DNA of 64,000 nucleotides from Lomentospora prolificans. Lineage: Eukaryota; Ascomycota; Sordariomycetes; Microascales; Microascaceae. The stretch lies in the NCBI GenBank assembly GCA_029532625.1, contig JARFXM010000003.1, positions 3,100,001 through 3,164,000 on the forward strand, written 5' to 3'. Below the pieces are notes generated by a model. That model made no database searches, was not told the DNA's origin, and was given only the letters and a program-made list of their open reading frames with translations. Every line of letters starts with the position of its first letter. Position 1 is the first letter of the stretch. Shown piece by piece: positions 21,239-34,661 of the stretch. A program made the translations under genes and the position numbers.

Positions 21239-23035
21239 ATGGCGTCGCGACAATTGCACACCATCCGAGCCCTGCCCGCTCGTGCAGCCCGTCCAGCTTC
21301 GTCCCAAGCTCTCGGAGCTCGCCCGTCCCTCCAACCCGGACTGCAGCTATGCGCCCGAGCCCGGTGCCCGCCGAGACATGGCCCCGTCCAGCTCCACGCC
21401 TTTGTGCGACATAGCTCGACCGAGCAGGGCCCGGCACAATCATCCTCTCGGCCTACCTTTAGACAGCCCACCCCGCCAACCATCCCGGACATCTTGCGCA
21501 AGGGCTTCAACTTCACTGCCATATTTTCTGCCTTTGGAAGAGGTGGCTTTCGGAAAGCCGCTCGCCAGAACCCGGGCGAGTTTTTATTCGCACTCGTAAT
21601 GTAGGTTGCCTTCTTCTCGCCCCCCTGCCGCTGGACTCTTTCTTCGTGTCACTTGCAGCTGCTGATGCACTGGCATCCAGATTGGGAGGCATATCGGGCG
21701 TCGTCGCGTACACGGTATACCTCTACTTCAATTACTTCAACGCATCGCAGTTCACGAGGTTCCCGAAACCCATCGCAAAATCCCTCCGCCGCGCCCTTTA
21801 CTATACCAACATCAAGCCCGACCCCAAGCTGGCGCAAAAGTACTACAAGCGCGCCCTCGAGCAGTGTAACGAGCTCGGTCTCGACCCGTTTTCGGACGAA
21901 GTTCTTGGCATCAGGATACAGACTGCAGCATGGCTAGAGGGCATCGGTAACTACAACGGAGCTATCACCGTCCTAGGCGGCATCGTCAACGACTGCCTTC
22001 GGTGGGTAGATGTGATGGAGAAGAGTATCGCGGACGGCTCCATGCCCAAGGATGGCAAGATCCCCGTTCCTAAACCCACGCCTGATCAGCAGGGTACGAC
22101 GTCGTCGGATAAGCCTTCTGAGAAGCCCGAGGACGAATACATACCCGAAAATCTTTGGCGGAAGCGATCAAGGCTCCTCGCAAAAGCCGTCGGTACTAGC
22201 GTGAAACTCGGAGAGCTCAACGCCGACGAGCATGTCATGCAGTCCGAAGAATCCCAGTCGAGGCTTACCTGGGCAGTCGAGACGGCTCTGAGGGAGTTCA
22301 AAAGGCGAAGCGACGAGGGTGAGAAGGAGGACGAAGGTCCCTGGATGAGCGCTAGCGAGATTGGCGGCGCCCTCGAATGTGAGAGATACACACACCTCCC
22401 CTCGGTCTCGCGCTCCAGTCATGATGGTCGAATTTATGCTAACGATGCCAACACAGCTCTTGCGCGAAACTACGAGAAGAGGTCACAGTTCCAACTCGCC
22501 GTCCCATTGCTCTTCCATGCTCTGCGATTATGCGAGGATCCATGCCATAGGCCCGTTCTCAGTATGCTTCACTCCCTACACCGTCCTCTCGTATACTCTC
22601 AAGCCTTGCGCATCCTTCCGTCTAGCTGAAACTAACATGGAGCCCGCAGTGAACAACTTGGCCGCATCCTTCGCACAGCACCCAGCTGGCGTGGCCCTTT
22701 CCATGCCCGCCGCACCCTCAGGTTCGCCCGAAGCCGCAATAAAGACGCCGACCACTAGGGAGTTCTACCTTCAATCCGCGCTCAACTGGGCCACCAACGC
22801 CTACACCCACGCTGTCGATGTCAAGGGCGAAGAGCGAACCAGCGAGTGCGACGAGGCGTGCGCCGTCGCCCTGTGCAATTTGGGGGACATATTAGCTCTT
22901 GTTGGGAAGCCCGCCGAGGCCCGCCGCAATTACGAGGAGTGCGTCAGGATGAGCAAGAGTTTAGACTTCCCCGAGGGGGTGAAGCAGGCGGAGGCCGGAT
23001 TGGACCGTCTCAATAAGACGACGAAGCCGTCGTGA
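21239..23035 (+). CDS. mgr3: Mitochondrial inner-membrane TPR protein, i-AAA protease adaptor Mgr3
   Basis: Likely Mgr3, the inner-membrane adaptor that with Mgr1 delivers substrates to the i-AAA protease Yme1. Exons 21239-21600, 21681-22378, 22457-22561 and 22650-23035 give 516 aa. The N-terminus (MASRQLHTIRALPARAARP) is Arg/Ser/Ala-rich without acids, typical of a matrix-targeting presequence. One membrane segment (about 115-139, FLFALVILGGISGVVAYTVY) is made by the first splice. TPR-like helices follow: LAQKYYKRALEQCNELGLDP, EKRSQFQLAVPLLFHALRL and CNLGDILALVGKPAEARRNY. The first intron is the least certain; the nearer AG at 21657-21658 is out of phase and runs into a stop, whereas the AG at 21679-21680 restores frame. 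Family recognition comes from the TM plus TPR layout and remembered fungal homologues. Confidence 0.82.
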
Positions 23036-23702
23036 GGGCACAACTGAATCAGACGCTCGTGACGCATTATTTCTCTCCCGATGGGAAATTAACCATTCAA
23101 GCTGTTTCCGGCGCCCTGGTTTATGCCGGTAAGGAAGGGAAATATACCCAGGTTCACCGACAATCCTGGGCCAGGCGTCTGACATCTCATCCCTGGCTTG
23201 CGCGGGTGGATTATCGGTGATCTACCCGCTGGGCGTTTGAGAATGATGGATGATCATATTCCTGCTACTAATGTACGATGGCTGATGTTCGCTTTGCCAA
23301 GGATTTTCACTAGACTTTAATCTCATCACAATTCAATGCCATCAATAGACTCCAAGCTAGCTCTCCCAAGCCGGCAAAGCCCGAGTATATCGAAGAAAGG
23401 GCGCATTTCCGTGGGATTCAATACTTGAGGAGTTCCTTTTGGCCGGATTTCCGTATTGGTGTGAGGCCGGATTCCCCTATGCACGTATTTTCCAGAATCT
23501 TTATGGAAGGATCCTGTCATGTGTGTGAAAATGCGGGTGGACAGGGCCCAGGGTGAGCAACGCCTCCTACAGCTGACGCGAAACCCAGATTCGCCGTTAC
23601 AGCGCTGCGTTGCACTACCCTCCAACGGGCCTTTGGCACGACTCAGCATGACCGAATGCGAACCGCAAATTCGAGCGTAGAAGAATGGCTGCCATTTGTT
23701 TT

Positions 23703-23717
23703 GGGGGGGGGGGGGGG
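23703..23717. repeat. G15 homopolymer
   Basis: Fifteen consecutive G bases within the gene-poor region. Such runs are prone to sequencing-length error and can form G-rich structures. Confidence 0.85.
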
Positions 23718-26700
23718 AGAGAGCTGTCATGGGAAACGGAGGTAGAAGATGGTCCGCGGCCTCCGATTCGTCTTCCCTCTTCCCACCCGCGCTCACCTTG
23801 TGTTTCTTCTACTCCCTTGGATTCAGCTTCCCTCTTTTCCGTACCCAATTTTCGGGCGGAGATGTCAGCCAAGCAGCGAAGTATCCGGAATAGCAGAGTA
23901 ACACTGCCCCTATCCTTTCCGTTTCCTGTCCACCGTGATATCATCCGATGTATCGTATTTCGTGCAAAAGGGGCGGTTTCCCTGCGGGATGGCTCAGCCC
24001 TGTTGGCGTCTTCGACAAATCCCATTTCCCCGTGCCTGTCAGATTTTCAATCCGGGAGCTTACACTCCTTTTCCCGTAGCAAAAAGCCCGCTGGCATTAG
24101 GCTTGGGCTCGGAATTGGCCGAGAAAGAGCCAGAAGAAGAGGAAGAAGACGAGAGCAGAGAAGAAAAAAAAATGAAAAAGGATCCTTTCACAACGCGGCC
24201 TGCCCAAGAATGCGAGCCATACTATAGGCAGTGCAACCGGGCCAAGGCCACGAGGTTTCCTCCTCTTGACCCAGTATCTGTGAGGATTCCTCCTTAGGAC
24301 CTGGCATATCTGATGACTGGGTAAGCCGCGCTCGAAGCCCTACCTTGAGTCCCCCCGCTCACCCCTTTTTGCGGATTTGCGCAATCCGACGCGGGGCCAT
24401 TGATGCTGGTAGGGTGCAGATTTCAACAGAATCTTAGACACATCTAGTGCCATAGAGCGCATGGATGGCTCTATGCTGACGCCTTCGGGATGCTCCCTTG
24501 CCTCCCATTCCGTCCCTCTCCGCCACCGCGCGGGCGCGGTTGGGAGTGGCAGGGTGTTTACCGAAGGCCTCGCTTCTCATGCCCTAGTGCTTTGCGATGT
24601 CGTAACCCACCCCCTTCCATCCCGCTTCTTCTGGAAAAAAAAGAAAGGAAAAAAAAAGAAAGAAAAGGTTTGAATCACGGCCAATGCGGCGGGTGGGCGA
24701 ATGAACGAGGAGTGGGTGGTAAGCGGAGACCTGCGAGTTCCGACAAAGCTCCTCCCCGTTGGGTTGCTTCCATTTCGACCAGCTACCAAGTCCAGTCACT
24801 GTTCTGCATGTTCTCTCGCGCGATGTTGTCTTCCGTTCATGCTTTCTCGTATCGGTTCGAGAGCCGAGCGCGCCGGAGGGCTGGAGAGAAGCTGAAGGGA
24901 GAAGAATCAGTTGAGAGGTGCTGACTCCGCTTCGTGCCTGATCTACATGCTCTGTTTCTGTTTTCGGTTATCTAGCAAGATCGAGAATAGAAAAAGATGA
25001 CGAGGCGATTTATGCAGGCCGTAGAAGAAGCGCTGGGCCTTGACTCGAAGAAGAGAACTTTGTGTTCGAATATAGACATCACCGAGCCCGGACATGGATT
25101 GGCGTTCCTGTTCAACGGAGACACAAGAATCGATAGATTCAACGCACACACACACATCGCGCATCTAGAATATGCAAGCTCTTCGCTCGCCCCGCCTCCC
25201 CTTCTTGCCGCCTTCGATTCCTGCTCCTCTTCGTCTCTGGTCCCCCTTCACACACTCTTCATTCCTACTTCCCCACCCCCACCTTTCCGGCCGGACCTGG
25301 TTCGTAACGTCTCCATCTTCTTTCCTATCTCTGCGAGTCAAGTGTAATGTAATGTAGATAGACTTTCGAAATCGAGGCGCGCCATTAAAAAAAAGGTCGA
25401 GTGCGTGCGCAAGTACACACGGGCTGGAAAGGAGGGACATTTACAAGTAGCTGCACATCGTCGTTCGCCCCCAATCCAACCTTAGGCCACTCCTCAAGCC
25501 CAATCAAGGTGATGGGCCGTCCCTGACCTTCATCTTAACCAGTGATCAGTGACTTGAGCCGACTGACAATGGTAATATGGCGTGCGTCGTTCGGCTCCTT
25601 CTGCCGAAAACTCCAACGGCACCAACGGAGGCTGCGCGGAAACCATTCGTCGTGGCCCTGGTATCGATATCTTGCCGCCCACACCAGTGGATGGGCCGAC
25701 GGGACAGTCTCTCTACCCGAGGTGGAAAAACGTAGAGGCGGACGGCAAGGCACCAGCACGGGTTGCAAACACGAGCGTGAGTGTTTGGGATGGAGGTGCA
25801 AAAGGCAGTCCAATGAGGCATGGTCTATTAGTACGTTCAACATATGGGAAGCCCTGTCTGGACCCTAGCCCAAACCCGCAAGGATCGTCGCCGATAATTC
25901 ACCCGCGCTTCGACAAAAGGGAAGTGCCCCACAATGTGGGAAAGTAGATGAGCCTTGGGGAAGCTGGCTTGGCTTGGATGGGCAAGAAGGTGCCAGGGTA
26001 TTTTGGGTACCACCAGAGTGTTTTTCACGACCCTCTTTCCGCTCGCGATGTGTCGCCAGCACTGTCAAAAAGGGCTGCTACTACCCAAGGGCCTCGCGGC
26101 AGTTGATGGAATGCTACCTTTTTTACGGTTCACCAGAAGCGAGCAGATTCCTTCGGAGCAAGTGTCATTCGGGGATACGAATGGCGGCACCGGCTCGTCC
26201 GTCCAGCTTGCTGGATGCGTCAAGCGCAGAGGGGCCATTCCCGGTCACCCTCTCAGTTTTCTCGAGTGTTCATTCCTGCTATCCTTCGTCATGTAACTAT
26301 CTCGTAATAGGAAATGAAAGAAATCGGGACTTACGTGGTTTAAACGAGGAGCGGCTCAGAACAGAGTCCCATACTGGTTCCGGGGGTGAGAAAAAAAAAA
26401 GCGAATCTTTTCCACCCAGAACTAGACCGGGGTGTCTTAGCCAGTGGTTCCGGGCCCAGCTGACAGAAACTAACATGCCGCCCGCGCTGCAGAAACACCA
26501 AGCAGGTCTCTTCCGGATGCTCTTGGCCCTAGCCGTTTAATAAGCCGGTGCCTAGAAGGGTGTGCTTTGCTTATCGATCGTTTTGCGCCGGAAAGGGACT
26601 CGGCGTTACCCAAGCCCCGGGTGGGTGGGTGGCATTCTTCCAAGGCGAGGCTCATGGGTGACACTTACTTGCAAATGCTCCGGCTTCTCGTGGGATCGGG

Positions 26701-29700
26701 GAAGAGGCGAGGTTTCAAGAGGCTGGAGCCCACAAAGGAAGTGACGGGCGTACAGACCCAGAGTCTGATGGCAACGCTGCGCCGAGTCAAGGGCTGGCGC
26801 ATCAACCTGCCAAGCCCACCCCGACCGCCCGTTTCCGGAGTAGTGTCCATGGCCAACCAATTCCCATACTCCTCCTCCGTCATATGTCAGCGTTGAAACA
26901 ACAGAGACAAAAGTAACAATCAAAGATCACAAAAATGCAAAGGGGTATTGGAGGATTGTAGTCTCATTTCCTCGGTTCGACGTTTCTTGACAAGATCCTT
27001 CCATAACGGGTGGGCCCGTGCCGTAACGACCGGGGAGCTGAACCAACTTCAACGATGAAGCATGAGGTTAAGGGTAAGTAATAGATCCCGCCCATGTCTG
27101 AAGGGCTCTGTGGATGGGAGATGGCCCAATAGCCGTGAGTTAATCAATCATTTATGGCTGTTCCTCTCCACTTGGGGCATACTTTGATGAATTCTGGGTA
27201 GTCCTAATAAAGCTCGCACTACGAAGGTACCAATACCAAGTTTCTGATAATATGAGAGCTTGACAGGCGTTATGCCAATCTCGCTTTCATTTTGGAAGGT
27301 TGAACGGGAGATTTTCTCGGTTAGCCCAGTGTTAATATGTACCCGGTTAGCGTGGTGCGAGATTCGATTGAAATGGAGGGAGGCCACTCTATTCTCGCAT
27401 CACACTTCAAAGTCTTGGTGGTCCGGGTGATACGTCCAGATGGATGATCAGGGTGTCGTTCGCATCCTGTCGGGAGTTGGACGGGACTGACATCGCTAAA
27501 CTTTTGACTCCCACCTAACTCCACTCTTAATTTGGGTGTGCTTGAGCTGCCCTGGGTGTACATACGTCCTTGATTCCATTCCCAAAATCAATCTTCCAGT
27601 TCCGCCAGAGACTTCAGGGCCCCAGGTTGCGGCGTTGCGCAATCGCCACGCGTTGTAAAGGCAAATTTTCCAATTCGGTAGGTTCAAGTCACAAGCCTGC
27701 CCTTGGCTGGGCTTCCCGCTGCTGCACGGGGTCTCTGTGACGATTCCCCTGGAGTGTAACATTATACGTTGAATGTTACCGAGCAGCCTTTGACAGAAGC
27801 CTAGTCCTAATACCAGCCATACCACGAGGAGAATTCAGGGAGTTTTGGGAGCGGAAGGAGGGGCGTGGGGTGTGCGTCAGAGCTGACATCGGGCGAATCA
27901 TCCCTTGCGAAACGGTGTCATCGCACAGGACCCATCCACCCAGGTCTTTGCCCTGCCTGTCTTGTTAGCTGGAATGTCAACCATGCTAGCACTTTGATGC
28001 AAGTGCGCATGGTGCCAGGGCAGAATTTGTTTGGCCCCACTACGGAGTAGGATCTCGATCTGCTGGTGGCGTTCGTGAAAGCTTACCATCGGGAGGTCCA
28101 AATGCAAGCTTAGGTCGACAGTATACGTGTCCTGAGTGGGTGCATCTTTTGGATCTCGAAATGCATTGCGAAATGTATGAGTGAGCGCTCCGACGGCTAT
28201 TGAACATCGTGAGTGGCACGCTTGATGGTTCGTAGCCCGGCCCCACAGACCTAGAACGGTTGATATGATTCTACTGACATCGAAACAGGCACAATTTCTA
28301 GGATGAAGCAAAGAAGCGAGGAAGACGGGATTGTGCCGCCCACTGGGTGGGCAAGAGCCGCTCACTCTCATTTCCCCGCTCCGTTTCTGATGAAGCGCGC
28401 GGGTTTAGCGGACCGGCTTTCATTTCTGCCCATTCTGCCCGGAACCTCGTTGGCAATAGGCATCGGGAATCATATAGAAGAAGAGACCGGGAGGATGTAA
28501 TCTCGGCTCTCAGCTCCCAAAACCGATTCCGTATTTATTAGGTTTCCTAATCGGATAGCAGCCACTGACGTAGTCTTTTTTTCGCACCCTAGAAGCTCTG
28601 GTGTCTGGCGGCTATCGTTGGTTAATCTTTTATGAGGGGAGGGAGTCTATCCTGGGTGAACGAACGGCTTGATGTCCATGTCCGAGTGGCGGTTTAGGCT
28701 ACGCTTGAACAGCTGGCAATGGCTGCCCTCAACTAGAAGTGCATCCTAGTTGTATCTCATTAGTATCACCGACGACATGTTGTCGCATGGTGCCTTTTCC
28801 GCCCCGGCCATAAACCAGGCGAATGGGTTGCCGACAAAGGAAATACTCCGAACTAGTCTCGGCAAATCATACTAAGCTCTTCTGGTGGGAACCCAGGTGT
28901 CGGATGGGCTGTCTAGGCGAAAACAAGCGAGCCAAGCCCATTGTTCTTCACAGTGTTCGCCAGTTGCCCCTCATAGTCATTTACCCTCACAATCCCCATT
29001 GATGATAGGAGACAGGACGCTTTGTGGTGGGCTGGCCATAGCCAGCTGAGCCAGCGATGCTCGCGGGGCCTTGCTGGTTGCCCCTGGTCATCCTTACGGA
29101 AATTGCTGCGCGGGCGAACTCCACCTGCCGCCTCCCCATCAAAGGGAAATATGGGTTGGAGGGTGGTGGAGCCAACCACACGAGAGAACGAAAAGATGGT
29201 CGCGGCAGGCGAGGGAGCATTGCAGAAACAGAGCTGGGGTTGCATGCACCAAATATTGCTAAAAAGAGTAACTAGTCTTCAGAGGGAGAATCCCCGCGAT
29301 GGGGATTGTACGAAGTACCTAATACAGATGACCCTAGATGGGGGAGTTGGAGTCGGCTCGCTTCCAGCGAATGGCGTGGCTGGTTGATGTCGGGACCTTG
29401 GCTCTTACGCCCTGACCATGTGTCAAGCAAAGCGTTCGTGCTGAATGGAGCGAGGTTTGCGTACCTTTTGCTTCCGAGTAGTATTTCGGTTGTCCACATG
29501 CACCCTCTTTGTTCCAGCTCCGCACCAACTCTTGCCACTGTGATAGGCCAGACGTCGGTCAGGTCGTATCGTAGTCATCCAGCCAGGCGTCGATGGTGAG
29601 GTGTGGCTGCCACCGGCAGAGCGACGTTGCGTTTGACGCTTTATCTCCATGGTATGGATACGGTATGGATTGTCAAAGAGTACCGGAAATCCAGCAAGGC

Positions 29701-31564
29701 CTCTCGACCCGACTAGCAATACTAGGCGAGCTCACTTTTGAGCCACCGGGAAATCTTCCAATGATCACCATTGAAGCACTTGTTCGGCAAGTCCCGAATC
29801 CGATTGAAGAGATCGGCTGTAAACAGGCGCTTCAAGACAATTTGTTGCAAGGGTGGGCTCTGTGGATAGGCGCGCGATAGACTACCCTAGCGTTGTCGAA
29901 ATAAGATGTGCCCCAGAACACCTGATGGAAGACGCTTTCTGGAGGCCAAGACATGACCTTATTGAATGTTGTGGAGGAAACCTTGTCAAGAGCGGAAAAA
30001 GAATAAAAAATAAGAGAGCCCTCTCGCCAGTCCCCTTGTACTCAGCACCCCCCCTGCCAGGATATCTTCTTTCTGGGCGCAAGGTCGGTTGTCACTTGCC
30101 TTCCCGCCCTGCAGGCAAGGGACTGACGAGCAGCTTGTGGTGCCCACTAGACCTCACTTGGGCAGTCGAGACCAGGACACGGTGAAGGAGCGGGTCCCCA
30201 AGGCGGGAAATGTGGGTAATTATAGTATAAAATGTGCCGACTTGAGCGCTAACTTGGACCGAAGACTGCATTAGCTGTACATTCGAGCTTGGTTGCTGTC
30301 ATTGCTACCTTCCAGACCGCTATCTGTCTTCTAGGTGAAAAAAGACACACCTCCCTTCGGTAGCCTTTGCGAGGGAAACGCGTGGCTTATGTTGCAGCCG
30401 ATTATGGCCATAGAGTAAAGTGGTATTCAAATCAAATTTGGTGGTAGTAAGATTGGTTCTAGCACTCGCCGTTTGAGTCTCACATCGAGCATCGTCTCGG
30501 ACTTACATGGCCATGAGGATTAAAAAACGTGGCAGGCCAAATATCGGATCTCGGGTCAGGGGTGGCCTCACGGCCAGGGACGCCTCCCTGCATGTCGTGA
30601 GGCATCTGCCCACTTGTGACTGGACGGTCGCACTGTACCTGCCGGCTGAGCGCCTCCTTGGCTACAGACTGAAGTCGCCTGCCCAGCAGCATCAGGTATA
30701 ATCTCACAGAAGTGTACGGCGTCTTACGCCATCGCTATCCGGGCGTGCCGTAGTGGCGTGTGATAATGCAGCGACCTTATTTAGATACTCGCAGAGTTAT
30801 CTTCGGTATCAATCCTTCACTGACGCTCGCATTGTCGTGGGGTTAGAGCTGCTGGAAACAGCGATCCATGCTACCATGCTGAGCCAGGGCTGCACTGCTG
30901 GCGAAGAAAGAGGATGATGCTCCGCTCCGCGCTTGCCCCTGTAATCGCGGCTGGGTTCCCGGATAGACCCACCATCCTACTGCAACGCACAGAACCCCCG
31001 CGTTAGTCAGGTCGGGCGGCCAATGGAAAAGCCCACGGCGCCGTCCAGTGACCAGTGACGTAGTGTGCTGAGGTCGCACTTGTCTGGCCCGGAGTCGTAG
31101 AAGTTACGGTGGCCTTGCCTTTGCTCTCCTGGGATACAGAGAGAAAGAGCGAATGCGCGGCAGGTGGGATCTCGGGGGGCCAAGGCATCGCTGGCATTTC
31201 CCGCCCTCCCCTCTCCGTCCTTGTTCTTAATCCGTAATCTAATCGATACCTGACGTCGCTGGCTCAACTCCAGGAAGGGGTTGATGAAGGAAACAATCGA
31301 ACAGGTCAGTCTCCCACGTTGACATACAGGCGCCAACTTAATGGCCGTCTACAAATATTCGCCGGGGATAAATACGGGTGATCGTGGGCCTAAAGACGGA
31401 GCGCGAGCCGAAGCTGAACGACTTGAGGTCAAGGCTTTAGGGAGCTTGGCGGGTCAGGATAACCAAAATTTGGCGTATTATAGCCAGCCAGGCCCTGATT
31501 TACAACGCTCTTAGCTTCACCAGATGGTGTCGACGATTGATGCGGACTGTGATTATGCAACCCG

Positions 31565-31581
31565 CCCCCCCCCCCCCCCCC
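31565..31581. repeat. C17 homopolymer
   Basis: Seventeen consecutive C bases, preceded by CCCG, in the gene-poor region. Confidence 0.85.
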
Positions 31582-33177
31582 AAGTCAAGTGGCCTCCGTA
31601 CGAAATACCCGGTTGACGATGTCTGGGCCTTACCTGTGCACATATCCCATTCACTGTGGCTTATCTCACCAGACAATGGCAAAATCTTGCTTGAACCGAC
31701 GGGCTAGGGCGCTTGTGACCAGCTCGTGTTCGCTCAATACCAGGGAGCTTGTGTCCCTAACTACATGATTTCCCCTGCCACGTACTTGTAGTGCTTCATG
31801 TCACACTTCATAACACCCCTGCTCTGAAGAAAACACAAGTGACAATCCCGGGCGGGTAACTGACTTGCGAACGTATACGCTAGCGTATTCTCCATTCACG
31901 TAATACATTGTACACATTAAACAAGGGCAAAGAATCGCTGGAATTCCCCATATTCTCTCAATTGTGGCCAACTCTCGACTCCTCTGCGGCGCAGAAAAAG
32001 GCTGGCACTAGAGGCAGGTTGGCATACGTTGTACCTCTCCGAGGTTGCGCAGCACCTCACGCTCCTCATCCTACACGGCATCCCGATAGCGGTCCCTGAG
32101 AAGAATGACCTTTTGAAATATGGACAGGGGTCACCCTAGAAGTGTCAGGGCCCACGCTTTGGTTCCAGAAGAGAAGTCTTCCTTCCATGAAGAAGGCACA
32201 CGCCACGCGCGATCTCGACGCAGGCCACAAGCGAAGGCGCTGTTGTAGATGGTGAATTTTGACATGAGATGCGCACACATTTACCAGACTTTCCCCCCCC
32301 CTTCTTCCCTCCCCCTTGTAGTACGTCCCGTCTTTCGACGAGAACTCCGCCACCCGCTGCCTGCACCCTCTTGTTGCTCTCTGTATATTCTGTCCTACTG
32401 GTACCCTTCCTCCCTCTGAAGGCAGAAGAAGAGACTATAGCACCAGGGTGGTCAGGGTTAGAGAATCTCGGGCGGTTGACATTCCCGAATAGCATGAGAA
32501 CCCGGCTCTCGTCAGCAACAGCCAGGCACATATGCCCCCGTCCGCGCCATCTCCTCCTGAGCTCCACGCCCTAGTTCGTCCCTTCTTTTTCGGGTTCTCA
32601 TCTTTCCCCGTTCTAATGCGCTACACTCGTCACTTACATAGTCTTCCGCGCCCGTATCGTCGAGTCTTACTCCGCACTTACACAGCTCGCCCCATTTCCT
32701 TATCCACCTGTTCTGTAAACCCCTGTCGTTGTGCCTCGAGCGAACCCCCCTCCTCCCCCCTTTCCCTCAAGGAGTACGTCCTCTCCCCGCTCTGGGACTC
32801 TAAAAAAAGGCGCACCTTACACAAGGACCTGGCTGTTATAGTGGGTACGCTCCTAGGTCGTCTACTAAGCCGTCAAGCCTAGACCAGCGCAGCTGTAGAT
32901 AATCCCTTCGGCATCTGGGGTAGGACACCTTTCCGCCGCATCACCGTACACCATGAGTTCATGACTCGTCTTGCCCAGATCGATTCCCCCACACCTTGGT
33001 CGTCCTATGTATTGGCTGCTGATGTACTCCTTCTATCGCCCCCTCCACCTCCCCAACGATCCGTAATGCCACTTCCCTACATCCAACCCAACCGGTTTGA
33101 AAAGGTCTACACTCAGGATTCCTACCCTTGATCCAGATCCAACCGCAATACTCTATGCCTTACGCTTATGGCGGTCT

Positions 33178-34163
33178 ATGCGAGGCAGCAGTTACTTTGC
33201 CACCCCTTCGGCTTCCAGACACCCCCTCACACCTGCCTTCAGATACCCTAACATATATATATTCCGACTCCCCGATATGAGACGATCACCATCCCCGATC
33301 CCAAAGAGTTTCACATCAACAATTTTTCCGCCTATGATGAACAGTACCGTACCCATGGACTTGAACTCCGCCATAAGCCCTCTTGGGTCACTCGACGCCC
33401 AATACTTGTACGCGCATGCTAGCCACTCGTACGCGGAGACGTCCACATCTTCTGAGACAACGAGTCCGGTGATGGCCTCGGTAAGGACACCTCCCTCTCC
33501 TAGTCCACGTCGGTGAGCGTGGTTTTCTCCGATCAAGACCTAACCCTGCGCAGTTCGACCTTTCTATCGTTAGCCCTGACTTCCATCCAATGCCAACTGG
33601 CATATACCCTAGCCCCATATCATCCAGGGAGACAGCATCACCGCAGCCAGCGATCAAGATGGAGGAAGCTCATGTGGACAGTCTCCTAGGCCCCACGTCA
33701 GACCCTAGCTCAAAGGTGTCCAAGCCGACGCCCAAGAGAAAAAGAGAAAATAGATATAAAAACGCGCCTCCGTCTGTATTGTCGGTACGTGCTCCTCTCT
33801 GCTTTCACTTATCCACAGCTGTCATGAGCAGATACCTAACACCATGTTTAGAGACGCCGAGCCCAAAACAGAGCATCCCAGAGGGCCTACCGTGAGAGGA
33901 AAGACCAACGCATTCGAGATCTCGAGGCGATGCTTGAAGAATACAAACATAAGCATGACGCCCTTTCCCAGGCGTACTCGGCCCTCCATGTCGAACTTGT
34001 AAACATCCGAAATGGCCACCCCGGACTCCCGAGCCAAGCAGATATGAGCATGGCGATTCCGTTCAGCCCAACCTCTGTATGCCCTCAAACTCCGACCGTG
34101 GCGGAGATGCACACGATAGATGGCTGGCAATACTTCCCCGCTATGGCGGGCTACCCTGCATGA
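33178..34163 (+). CDS. bZIP transcription factor; 5' half uncertain, possibly frameshifted
   Basis: Nuclear DNA-binding regulator of the fungal bZIP class. The 3' exons are firm: 33554-33784 and 33852-34163, joined by a 67-nt intron (GTACGT donor, TTTAG acceptor). Together they encode KRKRENRYKNAPPSVLS followed by the basic region RRRAQNRASQRAYRERKDQR and a zipper with leucines at seven-residue spacing (DLEAMLEEY to ALHVEL). The N-x7-R signature reads NRASQRAYR, close to but not the Yap1/Pap1 form (NxxAQxxFR). The chain ends FPAMAGYPA. An upstream exon ending at 33480 joins in phase (SPVMAS to FDLSIVSPDF). Its continuous frame offers ATGs at 33178 (281 aa in all) and 33277 (248 aa), but neighbouring frames look more protein-like, including an ATG at 33066; see findings. 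Target genes unknown. It sits alone at the end of a 10-kb gene-poor stretch. Confidence 0.75.
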
Positions 34164-34661
34164 ACGAGATAGTTTTGGCTCTTTCTTCTTCAAGGGCCAC
34201 GAGAAAATTGACGCTCGGCAAGTTAGACTCGGGTCTCTGCACTTGCTTCAACGAATGGGCCGTACCCAAGACCGAGCCTATAATGGGCGGGTTTGCGATA
34301 GCCCGAGTCCCATGTCTGAGAGCCCGCAGCTTGTTCCGGCCAAAGAGCTCTGGGCTCTCGGCAGAAATCCGAGAAGATACACAGCAACCCAAAGAAGCGG
34401 CAAATCTGACCTCAAGACCTTTGTGTCGGTCTCTCATGGTTAGTTTTCGGCTTTGCGCGGACGGAGCTGGCCGGTCGCTGGTGGCTTCCACGGGGGACTG
34501 GGCACACACACTTGTTGAGATTCCCACCTTTCGCAGCAACGAGTGGTGTGTCGCCTATTGGTCCCGGGACGGGGACCCACTTGCAAACCGGGAATGCGTG
34601 TATTGACGCCTTATATGAGCAAACCAAGCACTGGTCTGTCAACACGTGATGCAAGAAATCA
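34164..34661. other. Spacer between the bZIP gene and tRNA-Ser
   Basis: About 500 bp, presumably the bZIP 3' UTR and the upstream flank of tRNA-Ser. Overlapping short frames here show no features of a real protein. Confidence 0.4.

Larger units (their letters stand above)
23036..33065. other. 10-kb gene-poor region
   Basis: No coding sequence I can support lies here. Frames are numerous but short (all under 190 codons), lack family motifs, and many do not start with ATG. I see no transposase, reverse transcriptase or long terminal repeats by eye, and no obvious AT-rich RIP block. It includes a G15 run (23703-23717) and a C17 run (31565-31581). A pyrimidine-rich stretch from about 32270 to 33060 is probably the 5' leader or promoter of the bZIP gene. 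Confidence 0.5.

Noticed and set aside
17781..23035. Secondary-metabolite cluster around the acyl-CoA ligase
   Set aside because: Neighbours are a flippase subunit and a mitochondrial adaptor; no synthase, P450, transporter or regulator nearby.
25974..26540. 188-codon frame in the gene-poor region
   Set aside because: No ATG-supported start or domain; residue mix looks random.
27640..27710. Possible T-arm-like GGTTCAAGT near 27681
   Set aside because: Flanking bases do not pair and no cloverleaf forms.
32532..32882. 116-codon ATG frame upstream of the bZIP gene
   Set aside because: Low-complexity Ser/Pro/Arg composition in a pyrimidine-rich leader; at most an upstream ORF.
23036..33065. 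Degenerate transposon in the gene-poor region
   Set aside because: No transposase, integrase or reverse-transcriptase motif, no terminal repeats and no AT-rich RIP signature visible by eye; a search could still change this.
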